64,000 nt of DNA from positions 1,178,001-1,242,000 of the forward strand of contig JADKAZ010000001.1 of NCBI GenBank assembly GCA_016719015.1, read 5' to 3'. The stretch is from Chitinophagaceae bacterium (GTDB taxonomy: Bacteria > Bacteroidota > Bacteroidia > Chitinophagales > Chitinophagaceae). Under the pieces are notes generated by a model. It worked only from the letters and a program-made list of their open reading frames with translations. It was not told where the DNA came from and did no database searches. Of the stretch, positions 7,398 through 15,852 are shown in pieces. The position numbers and the translations under genes are program-made. The stretch's first letter is position 1, and each line of letters starts with the position of its first letter.

Positions 7398-9635
7398 TCA
7401 CTCTTCCATGGCTATTTTATACGCTTTGATAAAAAGTGCCCCCAGGTTTTTGTAGGGTGGAACATAATCTTCAAAAATTTTATCGGTAGCCATTTTTCCT
7501 AGTTCTTTCCAGAATGGAATCCATTCAATACCACTTCCTTCCCTGAGTTTTTCGCCTAATAATTTTAAGAAAGGATTGTTAACGGGTGCATCAGCAATTT
7601 GCTTGGTACCAACAATGTGTGCATCGGGAGCTTTTTCAAGTATATCATGTATAGATCGGTAGCCACCGCATGAACCCATAAAAACAATCTTGGAAGTGGA
7701 GAACATTTGTTCAATTGTGTAGGGGGCATTGTAACTATGGCCACGGTTGATAGTAACGGTGGGGTAAAGTTTATTATCCTTTAAGAATTTACAAAGAGCT
7801 TCCTGTGCTTTGGCATCTTCATTGGTTTCCTCGGGCAGTGGTCTGTTCAGGTAAATAGAAACGGGTTTTCCTTTGAGAGACGAAATAGTAATCCATTGAG
7901 GATTGCTACGATCAGTTTTCCAATTCGCATTCCCAAACAAATTCAGAATGCCGGGGAAAACGCCGATGCCGTCTTTATCTCCATAAATGAAAACTTGTAT
8001 AATAACCCTGCCGCTATCATTGGCTAATGCTTTAAATGGCACTTCATACACAGGAGGGATGCCCAATTCTTTGGTAAGGTCAATTTTGCTGGAAGAATCC
8101 GCAGAAAGAAAAAGCTTATTTAGAATATTATAAATAGCCATGCCTCTTTTAATCCCTGTTTTTTCATTACGTTGATAATTATCCTGGATATTTTTCAGCA
8201 TTTGGTTGGCCAATGGCTTAATTGTTTCTACAATACTGGCATAGGAGTCTGCCACATCCACTCCATCTTCCAGTCCATTCCCTTGTTCCAGTTTCCCAAC
8301 AAAAGCCTTCATCAGCTTTTCTGCATCACTTTCATCACCTGCATCTTTTTGGGGAGGAAAAGTATTCAGGAAATTACTCAGCATATTAAATCCTGCTGCC
8401 ATTTTTATAAACTTCCTGTACTTATCAAACCGCAACGACATCAGTAATGAGTCACCCCTGTTATTGATTTTTTTCATCATCAGCGGGTAAACTCCTTTTA
8501 CAAAACTGGATGTGTACATAGATCCATCTGTAGATACTGCCAGGTAAAAAAGCTCCTGCGGGGTTAAAGGTTGAATGGAACGGAACCGGAATTCTGCATT
8601 TTCATTGTGAAGGCCATTTATGATATTGACAAAATTCTCTTTTGCTTTTCTTTCCAGCCTATCCCGCAACGTTTTATATTCAAATACCGTGTCTTTATTA
8701 ATTGCCCGTTCCGAATATTCAATTTGAGTTTTTACCAGCAGGCGATAATAGAGCAATGAATCATTCTTGGCAGCATCAATTTCCTCCAACGTCAGTTTGC
8801 CCCTTATAATATTGTCCAGAAAAGGAAAATACTGCTGTCCATCTTTGCTACGGGCCATCTTTACTACCGTTTTAATAAAATCATCATCCTGGATGTTCCG
8901 GATAACGGCTCCCAGTTTGTTACTGGATTGGGCATAATCATATAATTGGCGGGGATATATTTTTGACACAACCCTTACCAGGCTGTCTGCAAATGGCATA
9001 CCCGGGTTTATGTTTAGTGTTGAAAGTGTTTTCTCCGGATAAAGAAGACAATATTTCAAAACCAGGTTTTGATTGGCCGGAATAAAACCTATGTTCTTAT
9101 CAAATATAGTGGCGTTTACAATATTCATCCCTGCATCATAAGGCAATGCACTTACAATGTTTTCAATTGACTCTCCATTCCGGTCTTTTTTTACTGATTC
9201 TTCATAAGCAGTAATTATTGATGGAAGATTGGAGGGGTTAATTTTTCTATCCGACCTTAATTTCCAGTTTTGCCTGAAATATTTCAACACATTTTCCATA
9301 CCTGACAAGTACCAGACTTTTAGCCGATGGTCAAAATCCTTATCTGTTTCAATCAGGTATTGAATGGCGTCGACTTTTTTTACCAGGGATTGGGTAATAA
9401 CAAAATTGACCTCATTATCCTTTGAAGGGGCGAAGAGGTTATCAGCTTTGCCATCGGATCCCAGAATTGCCTTTTGTTCTTTATCAATAGCCTCATGCCT
9501 TAGCTGCCGTTCAAATTTAGGTTTGTAGTTATGGGGAATTTTAATAGTATCTGCCACACTTACTCCCTGGGCATTAGTAACAGTGGAAACAATCAAAAAA
9601 AGGAATAGAATAAGGTATCTGTTAGTTGAAGTCAT
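7398..9635 (-). CDS. Large secreted protein with possible caspase-like His/Cys pair
   Basis: The frame can be read from 9674, but a TAACTTTG -7 box at 9650-9657 lies inside that part, so the ATG at 9635 is preferred (745 aa). This gives a clean signal peptide, MTSTNRYLILFLFLIVSTVTNAQ. Residues about 25-520 are helical and match nothing I know. The C-terminal 200 residues contain beta-type segments, then TVTINRGHSYN (His about 633) and IVFMGSCGGY (Cys about 656) with 23 residues between. A His after one hydrophobic strand and a Cys after the next is the layout of clan CD proteases (caspase, gingipain, CHAT). That role is an inference; the order Gly-His instead of His-Gly differs from the standard motif. 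Protein of unknown function. Confidence 0.8.
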   Translation of the reverse strand: MTSTNRYLILFLFLIVSTVTNAQGVSVADTIKIPHNYKPKFERQLRHEAIDKEQKAILGSDGKADNLFAPSKDNEVNFVITQSLVKKVDAIQYLIETDKDFDHRLKVWYLSGMENVLKYFRQNWKLRSDRKINPSNLPSIITAYEESVKKDRNGESIENIVSALPYDAGMNIVNATIFDKNIGFIPANQNLVLKYCLLYPEKTLSTLNINPGMPFADSLVRVVSKIYPRQLYDYAQSSNKLGAVIRNIQDDDFIKTVVKMARSKDGQQYFPFLDNIIRGKLTLEEIDAAKNDSLLYYRLLVKTQIEYSERAINKDTVFEYKTLRDRLERKAKENFVNIINGLHNENAEFRFRSIQPLTPQELFYLAVSTDGSMYTSSFVKGVYPLMMKKINNRGDSLLMSLRFDKYRKFIKMAAGFNMLSNFLNTFPPQKDAGDESDAEKLMKAFVGKLEQGNGLEDGVDVADSYASIVETIKPLANQMLKNIQDNYQRNEKTGIKRGMAIYNILNKLFLSADSSSKIDLTKELGIPPVYEVPFKALANDSGRVIIQVFIYGDKDGIGVFPGILNLFGNANWKTDRSNPQWITISSLKGKPVSIYLNRPLPEETNEDAKAQEALCKFLKDNKLYPTVTINRGHSYNAPYTIEQMFSTSKIVFMGSCGGYRSIHDILEKAPDAHIVGTKQIADAPVNNPFLKLLGEKLREGSGIEWIPFWKELGKMATDKIFEDYVPPYKNLGALFIKAYKIAMEE

Positions 9636-9649
9636 AAGGATTCGTAATT

Positions 9650-9657
9650 CAAAGTTA
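9650..9657 (-). promoter_or_regulatory. -7 element for the gene at 9635
   Basis: TAACTTTG on the minus strand, exact TAnnTTTG, 14 nt upstream of the ATG at 9635. It decides the start codon of that gene. Confidence 0.45.
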
Positions 9658-9769
9658 ACAAGCATTGCCGACATAAGGGTTTTTGCCTGTTTAATATTGA
9701 TATAGACTGCTTTATATCAAAAAAGGCTGTCTATCAATCTATAAAATTATTGCCTGTCGGGGGAATCAG

Positions 9770-9797
9770 ATTAAGTTATCATTAAGTCTGTGTAAAC
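9770..9797 (+). promoter_or_regulatory. Pho-box-like repeats before the phoB-like gene
   Basis: ATTAAG at 9770, ATTAAG at 9781 and a weaker GTAAAC at 9792 are spaced by exactly 11 bp. They end 13 nt before the -33 element of the regulator's promoter. PhoB-type regulators bind direct repeats at 11-bp spacing, so autoregulation is plausible (inference). Confidence 0.45.
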
Positions 9798-9810
9798 GGG
9801 TGCCTCTAAA

Positions 9811-9842
9811 TTTTACTGCCAAAGTAATTCCCGTTAGGTTTG
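9811..9842 (+). promoter_or_regulatory. Promoter of the phoB-like gene
   Basis: TTTT (9811-9814, one mismatch to TTTG), 20-nt spacer, TAGGTTTG (9835-9842, exact TAnnTTTG), 16 nt before the ATG at 9859. Confidence 0.55.
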
Positions 9843-9858
9843 CCAAAACTTTTCCTGC

Positions 9859-10536
9859 ATGGAAACCAAGGCCCGTAAAGTGCTGATAGCGGACGATGAG
9901 CCGGATATCCTTGAAATATTGAAATACAATCTTTCAAACGAAGGCTATGAAGTGTTTACAGCCAAGGATGGAGACGAAGCTTTGGAAAAAGCCCGGCGAA
10001 CCCAACCTGATCTCATCATATTGGATGTAATGATGCCTAAAAAAACAGGGGTGGAAGTTTGTCAATTACTTCGGGCACAGGCAATCTTTAAAGAAACCTT
10101 AATCATTTTCCTGACGGCGGTTAATGATGAAGGCACACAAATAAAGGGACTGGAAACAGGCGCGGATGACTATATAAGTAAACCCATCAGCCCAAAAGTT
10201 TTCCTGACCCGGGTAAATGCTCTTTTCCGCCGATTAAATAAATCAGATAGTCGGATTATTACCCTGGAAAATATGACCATTGACCCGGAACGATTTATCG
10301 TAAAGGTTGGTGACACTGATGTGATATTGGCCAAAAAAGAATTTGAATTACTCTATCTCCTGGCTTTAAAACCGGGCCGTGTCTTCCTCCGTAATGAAAT
10401 ACTGAACCAGGTATGGGGCAATGAAGTAATTGTAGGCGACCGCACTATTGATGTTCATATCCGTAAGATCCGCCAGAAACTGGGAGTAGATTGCATCACT
10501 ACGGTAAAGGGGGTTGGGTATAAGTTTGAATTATAA
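9859..10536 (+). CDS. Response regulator, OmpR/PhoB family
   Basis: Transcription factor of 225 aa. The receiver domain (about 5-120) has the acidic pair at 12-13 (ADDEPD), the phospho-acceptor Asp56 (LIILDVMMP) and Lys108 (DYISKPISP). The C-terminal winged helix (about 130-225) ends RTIDVHIRKIRQKLGVD...TVKGVGYKF, typical of PhoB/OmpR. It is followed by a PhoR-like kinase, and phosphate-uptake genes lie 10-15 kb away with candidate 11-bp repeat sites. I therefore think it is the PhoB of this organism, but KdpE- or other OmpR-type roles are possible. Confidence 0.9.
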   Translation: METKARKVLIADDEPDILEILKYNLSNEGYEVFTAKDGDEALEKARRTQPDLIILDVMMPKKTGVEVCQLLRAQAIFKETLIIFLTAVNDEGTQIKGLETGADDYISKPISPKVFLTRVNALFRRLNKSDSRIITLENMTIDPERFIVKVGDTDVILAKKEFELLYLLALKPGRVFLRNEILNQVWGNEVIVGDRTIDVHIRKIRQKLGVDCITTVKGVGYKFEL

Positions 10537-10547
10537 GAGAAAGCTGC

Positions 10548-10632
10548 GAAAGTTGAGTTACGAGTTTCGAGGTAATCTCCTTAAATGTTCAGCCACATCT
10601 CGTAGCTCGAAACTTACAACTCGTAACTTGCA
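10548..10632. repeat. ACGAG/TTCGAG inverted intergenic repeat
   Basis: The spacer between the regulator and kinase genes holds AGTTACGAGTTTCGAGG and, inverted, CTCGTAGCTCGAAACTTACAACTCGTAACTT, which can form a long imperfect hairpin. It resembles the repeats at 3392-3461 and 35806-35880. Confidence 0.55.
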
Positions 10633-10635
10633 TTT

Positions 10636-11685
10636 ATGTTTTCCACGAAAAATATTTCTCCACGACAGCTCTCAGCTTTTACAGCATTGGTGCTGGCGGT
10701 GCCGGTGAGCCTGCTTGTTTATTTCGTAGAGAAAAGCTGGTTATGGGCCGTTGGTTCATTTGTTATAATATTGGGAGGAGCCTACTTACTTATATCGGTT
10801 GTATTAGAACGTTTTATTTACCGGAAAATAAAACTCATTTATAAATTCATTTACCACACTAAGGCTACGAAAAAGGAAGAGACTTATTATAAATATGTAC
10901 TGCCGCAAAAAAGTATTGATGAAGTGCGGGAAGATGTAGAAGCATGGGCTGAAGAAAACAAACAGGAAATTGAACTGCTGAGAAGGAACGAGCAGTTTCG
11001 GCGGGAGTTTCTTCAAAATCTATCACATGAATTCAAGACTCCGGTGTTTGCCATACAGGGTTATGTTGATACACTGCTTGCGGGTGCACTGGCTAATCCG
11101 GACGTAAACAAAAAATTTCTCGAGAAGACAGCGAAGAATGTGGACCGCCTTACTCACCTGCTAAATGACCTGGATGAAATATCCAGCCTTGAAAGAGGTG
11201 AGCTGGTGCTGTACAAGCAGAGCTTTATAATACAAGACCTCATAAAAGATGTTTTTGAAAGTTTGTCTTTAAAAGCAGAAGAAAATAATATCCATTGCAG
11301 CATTAAGAAAGGCTGTGAATCTCCGCTGACAGTGTTTGCAGACAAAGAAAAAATAAGGCAGGTATTCACCAACCTTGTGGAGAACTCAATAAAATATGGA
11401 AGACGAGGCGGCAATATTACCGCCAGTATGTACAAAACAGATGGACGTCATATACTCATTGAAATAACAGATGATGGTATCGGAATTAATGAAAGACATC
11501 TACCGCGGCTGTTCGAACGATTCTACCGGACTGATGAAGGTCGCAGTATTGATGTTGGAGGCAGTGGCCTTGGCCTTTCCATTTGCAAACACATCATTGA
11601 AGCCCACGGACAAACAATACATGTAAGAAGTACAGAAGCAATTGGCACTACAGTTGGGTTTACGTTAGATGTTAGGAGGGATTAA
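10636..11685 (+). CDS. Sensor histidine kinase, PhoR-like
   Basis: Inner-membrane kinase of 349 aa, partner of the upstream regulator. Two membrane helices (about 11-31 and 37-57) with almost no periplasmic loop between them, then a cytoplasmic linker, the HisKA helix with phospho-acceptor His131 in NLSHEFKTP, and HATPase_c with N box NLVENSIKYG, G1 DDGIGI, F box LFERFYR and G2 GGSGLGLSI. The tiny sensor loop suggests sensing in the membrane or through a partner such as PhoU, as known for PhoR (family knowledge). Its stop overlaps that of the convergent lipoprotein gene by 4 bp. Confidence 0.9.
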   Translation: MFSTKNISPRQLSAFTALVLAVPVSLLVYFVEKSWLWAVGSFVIILGGAYLLISVVLERFIYRKIKLIYKFIYHTKATKKEETYYKYVLPQKSIDEVREDVEAWAEENKQEIELLRRNEQFRREFLQNLSHEFKTPVFAIQGYVDTLLAGALANPDVNKKFLEKTAKNVDRLTHLLNDLDEISSLERGELVLYKQSFIIQDLIKDVFESLSLKAEENNIHCSIKKGCESPLTVFADKEKIRQVFTNLVENSIKYGRRGGNITASMYKTDGRHILIEITDDGIGINERHLPRLFERFYRTDEGRSIDVGGSGLGLSICKHIIEAHGQTIHVRSTEAIGTTVGFTLDVRRD

Positions 11686-12089
11686 TACCACTCTTTCCCT
11701 TCTGCCAGACTTTTTAAAAAATTGGCTGCTTCATTACTCATCGTTGTTGGAGTAAGTTCGTCATTTACCAGCTGCATAAAATGGTGACACCCATCCCCTG
11801 AATAATTAAAAGACACATCTCCAACTATCACTCCGTTTTTATAAAACATGAGATTACCATCGTAACCGCATTTATAAGCTTCACCGGTTTTACCATCCAC
11901 AAAGTTTATCAGCTTTTTTATGGCCTTGCCTTCCGTGGAACTCATAGTTTTTGCAATCGTATTGGCTTGGGGAGTATTAAAATTTATCACCAGGCTATCG
12001 CTTCCTCCCAGCTGCTTGCTAATGGAAGATACACTACCACTGCAGGAGGTAAGACAAACAATCAAAGCCATAGATAGGAGCCGCATCAT
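11682..12089 (-). CDS. Small lipoprotein, unknown function
   Basis: A protein of 135 aa with a lipoprotein signal (lipobox LTSC, Cys at about 16), so probably anchored to a membrane facing the periplasm. The rest has a beta-rich middle (GNLMFYKNGVIVGDVSFNYSGDGCHHFMQL) and a helical end. It is distantly similar to the lipoprotein at 15334-15771: both share DS-hydrophobic-TP, a Cys-containing GKxYFY/GNLMFY strand, and a final helix. Convergent with the histidine kinase gene (4-bp overlap). Function unknown. Confidence 0.75.
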   Translation of the reverse strand: MMRLLSMALIVCLTSCSGSVSSISKQLGGSDSLVINFNTPQANTIAKTMSSTEGKAIKKLINFVDGKTGEAYKCGYDGNLMFYKNGVIVGDVSFNYSGDGCHHFMQLVNDELTPTTMSNEAANFLKSLAEGKEWY

Positions 12090-12170
12090 TTTTTATTAAT
12101 GTTACGAATAGTTTTTGATACTGCCAGTTGCCATTTAAGCCTGTACTGTCAACTTTACCCGATGATAAAA

Positions 12171-13610
12171 CTATTTGGTCATGAATCTTGAGGCAATAGT
12201 CAGCGGACGGAATGTAAATCTCTTCTTTACATGATGGCCTCCGCTCCGGGTAAGGATATCCCGCAGTACTTCAATTGTCCGGATGATATGGGTTCCTTTA
12301 TTGATCATCACACAATCAGCAAGAGCTGCATGTGCGGCATCGGTCACTTCTGACCGGGTAGCCACGCCGGACTTGTTAAGATTTTCCAGTACCTGTGTAG
12401 CCCATATCACCGGCACATGAGCTGCTTCACATATCCAGAGTATTTCTTCCTGTATTTCACTCATCCGTTCAAAGCCGATCTCCACTGCCAGGTCGCCCCT
12501 TGCAATCATCACCCCGATGTTTTCCTGCCGCATGCCACAAAACAGCAGGTCTGGCAGGTTTTTTACAGCCTCCGGTGTTTCAATTTTAATTACCAGTGAA
12601 AGATCTTTGTTTTTTCCAATTGCTTCCTGCAGTTGCAGAATGTCTTTTGTATTGCGGACAAACGAATAACCAACAATGTTTGCATGTTTATTTATAAAGG
12701 ACAGGCATTTAATATCGTAATCAGTTAGGGCGGGCATCAATAAAGATGAATCCGGAAAATTGATACCCTTTTCATTCTTAATAAAGGGTTTTTTAGAAGA
12801 GATCCTGAGCACCTGCAATTTTGCCCTGGCGGATTCTATCTTCTCCACCCTTGCTTCAATCAATCCATCATCAAATAAAACAGTTTCCCCTGTATTCAAC
12901 TGTTCAGCAATACCAGTCACAGTACAACCAACCGTCAGCTTATCGTCTTCCATGTTTGCTTCATCAGACAGGTAAATAATCTGCCCTTCTTCCACTTTCA
13001 GCTTCTCTTTATCTTTTAAAAAGGTGCGGATCTTTGGTCCGGCAAGGTCCATATATATCTTACATCCCAGCCCTGTAATCTTCGAGGCCCTTTTTATATG
13101 TTGTATCATTCTGAACCAGGCACTTTCATCATCATGGGCGCAGTTGATCCTTGCTATGTTCATACCGGATTGGAGCAGGTTTTTTACTTTGGCGTAATCA
13201 TCTGCCAGCCCCGTATCGAATGTTATCATAAGATAAGGAACAGCTTCAGTCTGTTTTTTTCCAAAGAGAACAGTAGATTTTTTTGCCAGCGATTTTTTCC
13301 CGGTCTCATACCTGAAAACTTTTTCCGGGATTTGTACCTCCCGTCCAAGTCGTTGCATAATGGCCAGCAGTTGGCCCCGGATATGGCTTTCTGAACTTGC
13401 CATAGATGATAGCCCCGCTGCATGTAAGGCGTCCTGCAGTTCCCTTATATCCAGGCTTCGTAAGGAAAGATAATGGAGCAGGTTAACAGCATTTGCCTGG
13501 TTGGAAGGATGTACTTTTTCTAACAGGTAAAGAAAATCATTTTCGGTACAAACCATAAAATCATCAATCTTACTTAGCTCATTCGATAGTTTAACAAAAT
13601 CATCAGTCAT
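12171..13610 (-). CDS. Atypical pyruvate kinase-like protein
   Basis: The ATG at 13610 (479 aa) is preferred over a TTG at 13634, because a CACCTTTG -7-like box overlaps the latter. Residues about 1-120 are a helical domain not found in standard pyruvate kinase. The (beta/alpha)8 core with inserted B domain follows: NIARINCAH, MDLAGPKIRT, VIKIETPEAV, MIARGDLAVEIG, WATQVLENL and TRSEVTDAAHAAL. The C-terminal allosteric domain is absent. Some conserved positions differ: the Ser of RxNxSH is Ala, and the usual GET loop is NKG. It may be a divergent pyruvate kinase or a relative with another role. Confidence 0.8.
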   Translation of the reverse strand: MTDDFVKLSNELSKIDDFMVCTENDFLYLLEKVHPSNQANAVNLLHYLSLRSLDIRELQDALHAAGLSSMASSESHIRGQLLAIMQRLGREVQIPEKVFRYETGKKSLAKKSTVLFGKKQTEAVPYLMITFDTGLADDYAKVKNLLQSGMNIARINCAHDDESAWFRMIQHIKRASKITGLGCKIYMDLAGPKIRTFLKDKEKLKVEEGQIIYLSDEANMEDDKLTVGCTVTGIAEQLNTGETVLFDDGLIEARVEKIESARAKLQVLRISSKKPFIKNEKGINFPDSSLLMPALTDYDIKCLSFINKHANIVGYSFVRNTKDILQLQEAIGKNKDLSLVIKIETPEAVKNLPDLLFCGMRQENIGVMIARGDLAVEIGFERMSEIQEEILWICEAAHVPVIWATQVLENLNKSGVATRSEVTDAAHAALADCVMINKGTHIIRTIEVLRDILTRSGGHHVKKRFTFRPLTIASRFMTK

Positions 13611-13837
13611 AAATTTCCCGTTCTTGAAATCCAAAGGTGAGGCTGACCATTGAAAAGAGCCATGATTTACACCCTGCTAACAATAATTTAATACTGGAAT
13701 TGCTACCTGAGAGAAATAGGAGGAGCTGCATTACCAATGGAAAAATTTTTCCAGGATATATCATAGCTTTTTATTTACGGTAATTTCTGTACTGAGTAAG
13801 CTTAATGATAACGAACGATTACTACAATACTAATCAG

Positions 13838-13947
13838 TAAAAACCACCCCGGGCCTGTCCTGCTCCGGGGTGGCAACTGCATGAGAAATTTGCAACTGAC
13901 GGTAATCACTAACGGTGAGGTTGCGATTCTGGGAAGATGGATAAGAA
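13838..13947 (-). ncRNA. Candidate small RNA or leader ending in a strong terminator
   Basis: On the minus strand a CATCTTTG -7-like box (13954-13961) predicts a start near 13947. The transcript would end about 110 nt later at a GC-rich hairpin, CCACCCCGG (13865-13873 side) with CCGGGGTGG (13844-13852 side), followed by five Ts. Upstream of the hairpin are the blocks AAATTT, CTCAT, GCAGTT and GCCACCCC, which recur in the same order in the RNA at 61197-61300. A Pho-box-like array begins 11 bp from the -7 box. A 26-codon frame (from the ATG at 13882) also runs through the hairpin, so a leader peptide cannot be ruled out. The rest of the 13611-14117 gap shows nothing else. Confidence 0.45.
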
Positions 13948-13971
13948 CTGAAGCAAAGATGTACCCCGTTT

Positions 13972-14010
13972 GTTACCTCATTGTTACAGGAAGATTAAGT
14001 AAGGATTATT
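13972..14010 (+). promoter_or_regulatory. Pho-box-like array of four 11-bp-spaced half-sites
   Basis: GTTACC at 13972, GTTACA at 13983, ATTAAG at 13994 and ATTATT at 14005 are all exactly 11 bp apart. It lies between a minus-strand small RNA candidate and the plus-strand gene at 14118. Its distance to the minus-strand -7 box (11 bp) is identical to that of the array at 20092. Confidence 0.5.
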
Positions 14011-14117
14011 AAAAACAATATTGAGAATAGCGACCTATTCCGGATAAATACTGATATTTCAAAAACTTAATATTACCTTATTGTTAATTTTTTGTAGTTT
14101 TAAGATGCTCATCTGTC

Positions 14118-15329
14118 ATGAAAACCAGGCGTACCATATTATTCCTATTGTTTTTTATAAGCTTTTTGCCCAGGTATTCTAGTGGCCAAACCAGTCCTAC
14201 CCGCCTTTCTTTTGACTTTTATGGTAACCCGGTTGAACTAATGCTTGACAAGAGCAGTGTTATCAGTTACAACGAACCACTGGATAAAGAATCTATCCTG
14301 TCGTTCCAAAAAGCAATAACTGCCGGCAATACAATTCCTCTCATTCAGGCTTTGCTGAATTACAAAAAACAATATCAGCTGGATGACTGGCTTTATTACC
14401 AGCTTATCCGTAAAGCAGCCCAGCAGATAAGCCCCAAGTCAGAAAATTATCATCGTTATACACTTTACAAGTGGTTCCTGTTAAGCCGGTCCGGCTATGA
14501 TGCGACATTAAAAACTGACGGAGAAAAGTTATTGTTTTATGTGCAGTCGGATGAAAACATCTACAATATTCCTTCTTACCTTAAGAATGGCAAACAATAT
14601 GTCTGCCTTAATTATCATGATTATGGATTTAACGTTGATTTTAAAAAAGGAACTTTTACAGAAGTGGCCTCTGAAATAGTTGACACACAAAAGGGGTTCT
14701 CCTATAAAATTACCCGGCTACCTGTTTTCAACCCCGGAGATTACCAGGAAAAAGACCTCCAGTTCAACTACAATGAAAATGACTATCACTTTAAAGTAAG
14801 ACTGAACCCTCAGATAAAAACTATTTTTGCCAATTATCCCGTGGTGGACTATGAATCCTATTTTAATATTCCACTCAGTAAAGAGACATACAGTTCATTG
14901 ATTCCGTTACTCAAAAAAAATGTAAAAAGGATGAGTACTAAAAACGGGGTAGATTACCTGATGAAATTTACCCGGTATGCTTTTTTGTTTAAACCCGATT
15001 CGGAAGTGTTTGGTTCAGAAAAAAGACTCTCTCCTGAACAAACGTTATTAAATGAACAAAGTGATTGCGAAGACCGGGCTGCATTGTTTTTTTTCCTGGT
15101 AAAAGAAATCTACAATCTTCCTATGATCGTCTTGGCTTACCCCGAACATGTAACAATAGCCGTAAAATTCGATAAACCTGTCGGCACTCCTATTATATAC
15201 AATGGACTCAGGTATTCCATCTGCGAGCCCACCCCTCAAAAGCAGGATCTTGCCGTAGGGCAACTGGCCCCCAACCTTTTTAAAGAAACGTACGAGGTTG
15301 TTTATGCATATACTCCACTCCGCCGATAA
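14118..15329 (+). CDS. Secreted transglutaminase-like protein
   Basis: 403 aa with signal peptide MKTRRTILFLLFFISFLPRY ending near SSGQ. The C-terminal third looks like a transglutaminase-like cysteine protease fold: Cys317 in QSDCEDRAALFFFLV, His344 in YPEHVTIAV, and an acidic residue (about 370) in YSICEPTP, the expected Cys-His-Asp/Glu order. The first 240 residues are not recognised. Probably periplasmic or outer-membrane associated; a protease or cross-linking role is inferred. A Pho-box-like array lies about 110 nt upstream. Confidence 0.8.
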   Translation: MKTRRTILFLLFFISFLPRYSSGQTSPTRLSFDFYGNPVELMLDKSSVISYNEPLDKESILSFQKAITAGNTIPLIQALLNYKKQYQLDDWLYYQLIRKAAQQISPKSENYHRYTLYKWFLLSRSGYDATLKTDGEKLLFYVQSDENIYNIPSYLKNGKQYVCLNYHDYGFNVDFKKGTFTEVASEIVDTQKGFSYKITRLPVFNPGDYQEKDLQFNYNENDYHFKVRLNPQIKTIFANYPVVDYESYFNIPLSKETYSSLIPLLKKNVKRMSTKNGVDYLMKFTRYAFLFKPDSEVFGSEKRLSPEQTLLNEQSDCEDRAALFFFLVKEIYNLPMIVLAYPEHVTIAVKFDKPVGTPIIYNGLRYSICEPTPQKQDLAVGQLAPNLFKETYEVVYAYTPLRR

Positions 15330-15333
15330 AGTA

Positions 15334-15771
15334 TTATTCTGACCGCCCGGTCAGCACGGAAACATTTTTCTCTAAACTATCTAATAACTCTTTCGCCCTT
15401 TCACTCATACTGGTAAAATATTTTTCGCCAGTTTTGATAAAAGAAAGTGTCATACAATCCTTGTTACGGGAAAAATAAATGGTTTCAACAGCCCCTGCTT
15501 TACCATAGAAATATATCTTACCCTGTGTAACACAACTGTCTTTAGGATCAATTACTCTTTTATTTACATCTTTTGCAATTACTGTCAGAGGATGATCGTC
15601 TTTCACTTTTGTCATATTAAAGAATCTTGGGTCGCCTGGTGTGTGATAATACATAACCACTGCACTGTCACTATCAGCTAAAGATGGCAGCATATTTATT
15701 TTAATAGTCTTTTGACTGCAACTACCAGCCACCAAACAAAAAAATAGGATTATAAGGGCATTAAATTTCAT
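15334..15771 (-). CDS. Small lipoprotein, unknown function
   Basis: 145 aa, lipoprotein signal with lipobox VAGSC (Cys about 18). Beta-rich centre (GKIYFYGKAGAVETIYFS, then DCMTLSFI) and a C-terminal helix FTSMSERAKELLDSLEK. Distant relative of the lipoprotein at 11682-12089, including a conserved Cys pair pattern. Convergent with the transglutaminase-like gene, 4 nt apart. Function unknown. Confidence 0.75.
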   Translation of the reverse strand: MKFNALIILFFCLVAGSCSQKTIKINMLPSLADSDSAVVMYYHTPGDPRFFNMTKVKDDHPLTVIAKDVNKRVIDPKDSCVTQGKIYFYGKAGAVETIYFSRNKDCMTLSFIKTGEKYFTSMSERAKELLDSLEKNVSVLTGRSE

Positions 15772-15795
15772 TTTCCTTCTTTTTACAAAATGAAC

Positions 15796-15830
15796 GAAAA
15801 AAAACGTCCTGAAAAAAATCAGGACGTTTA
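15796..15830 (-). terminator. Terminator of the TonB receptor/beta-helix operon
   Basis: Minus strand: AACGTCCTGA, loop of six or so Ts, TCAGGACGTT, then TTTTTT. It lies 23 nt after the stop codon at 15853. Confidence 0.85.
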
Positions 15831-15852
15831 AAGATTATATTATCAAATAAAA

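Noticed and set aside
7398..9674. Longer start of the secreted protein at 9674
   Set aside because: It would place the promoter -7 box inside the gene and spoil the signal peptide.
10548..10632. CRISPR-like repeats
   Set aside because: The GAG/CGAG words are short, irregular and inverted, without unique spacers; no cas genes in the window.
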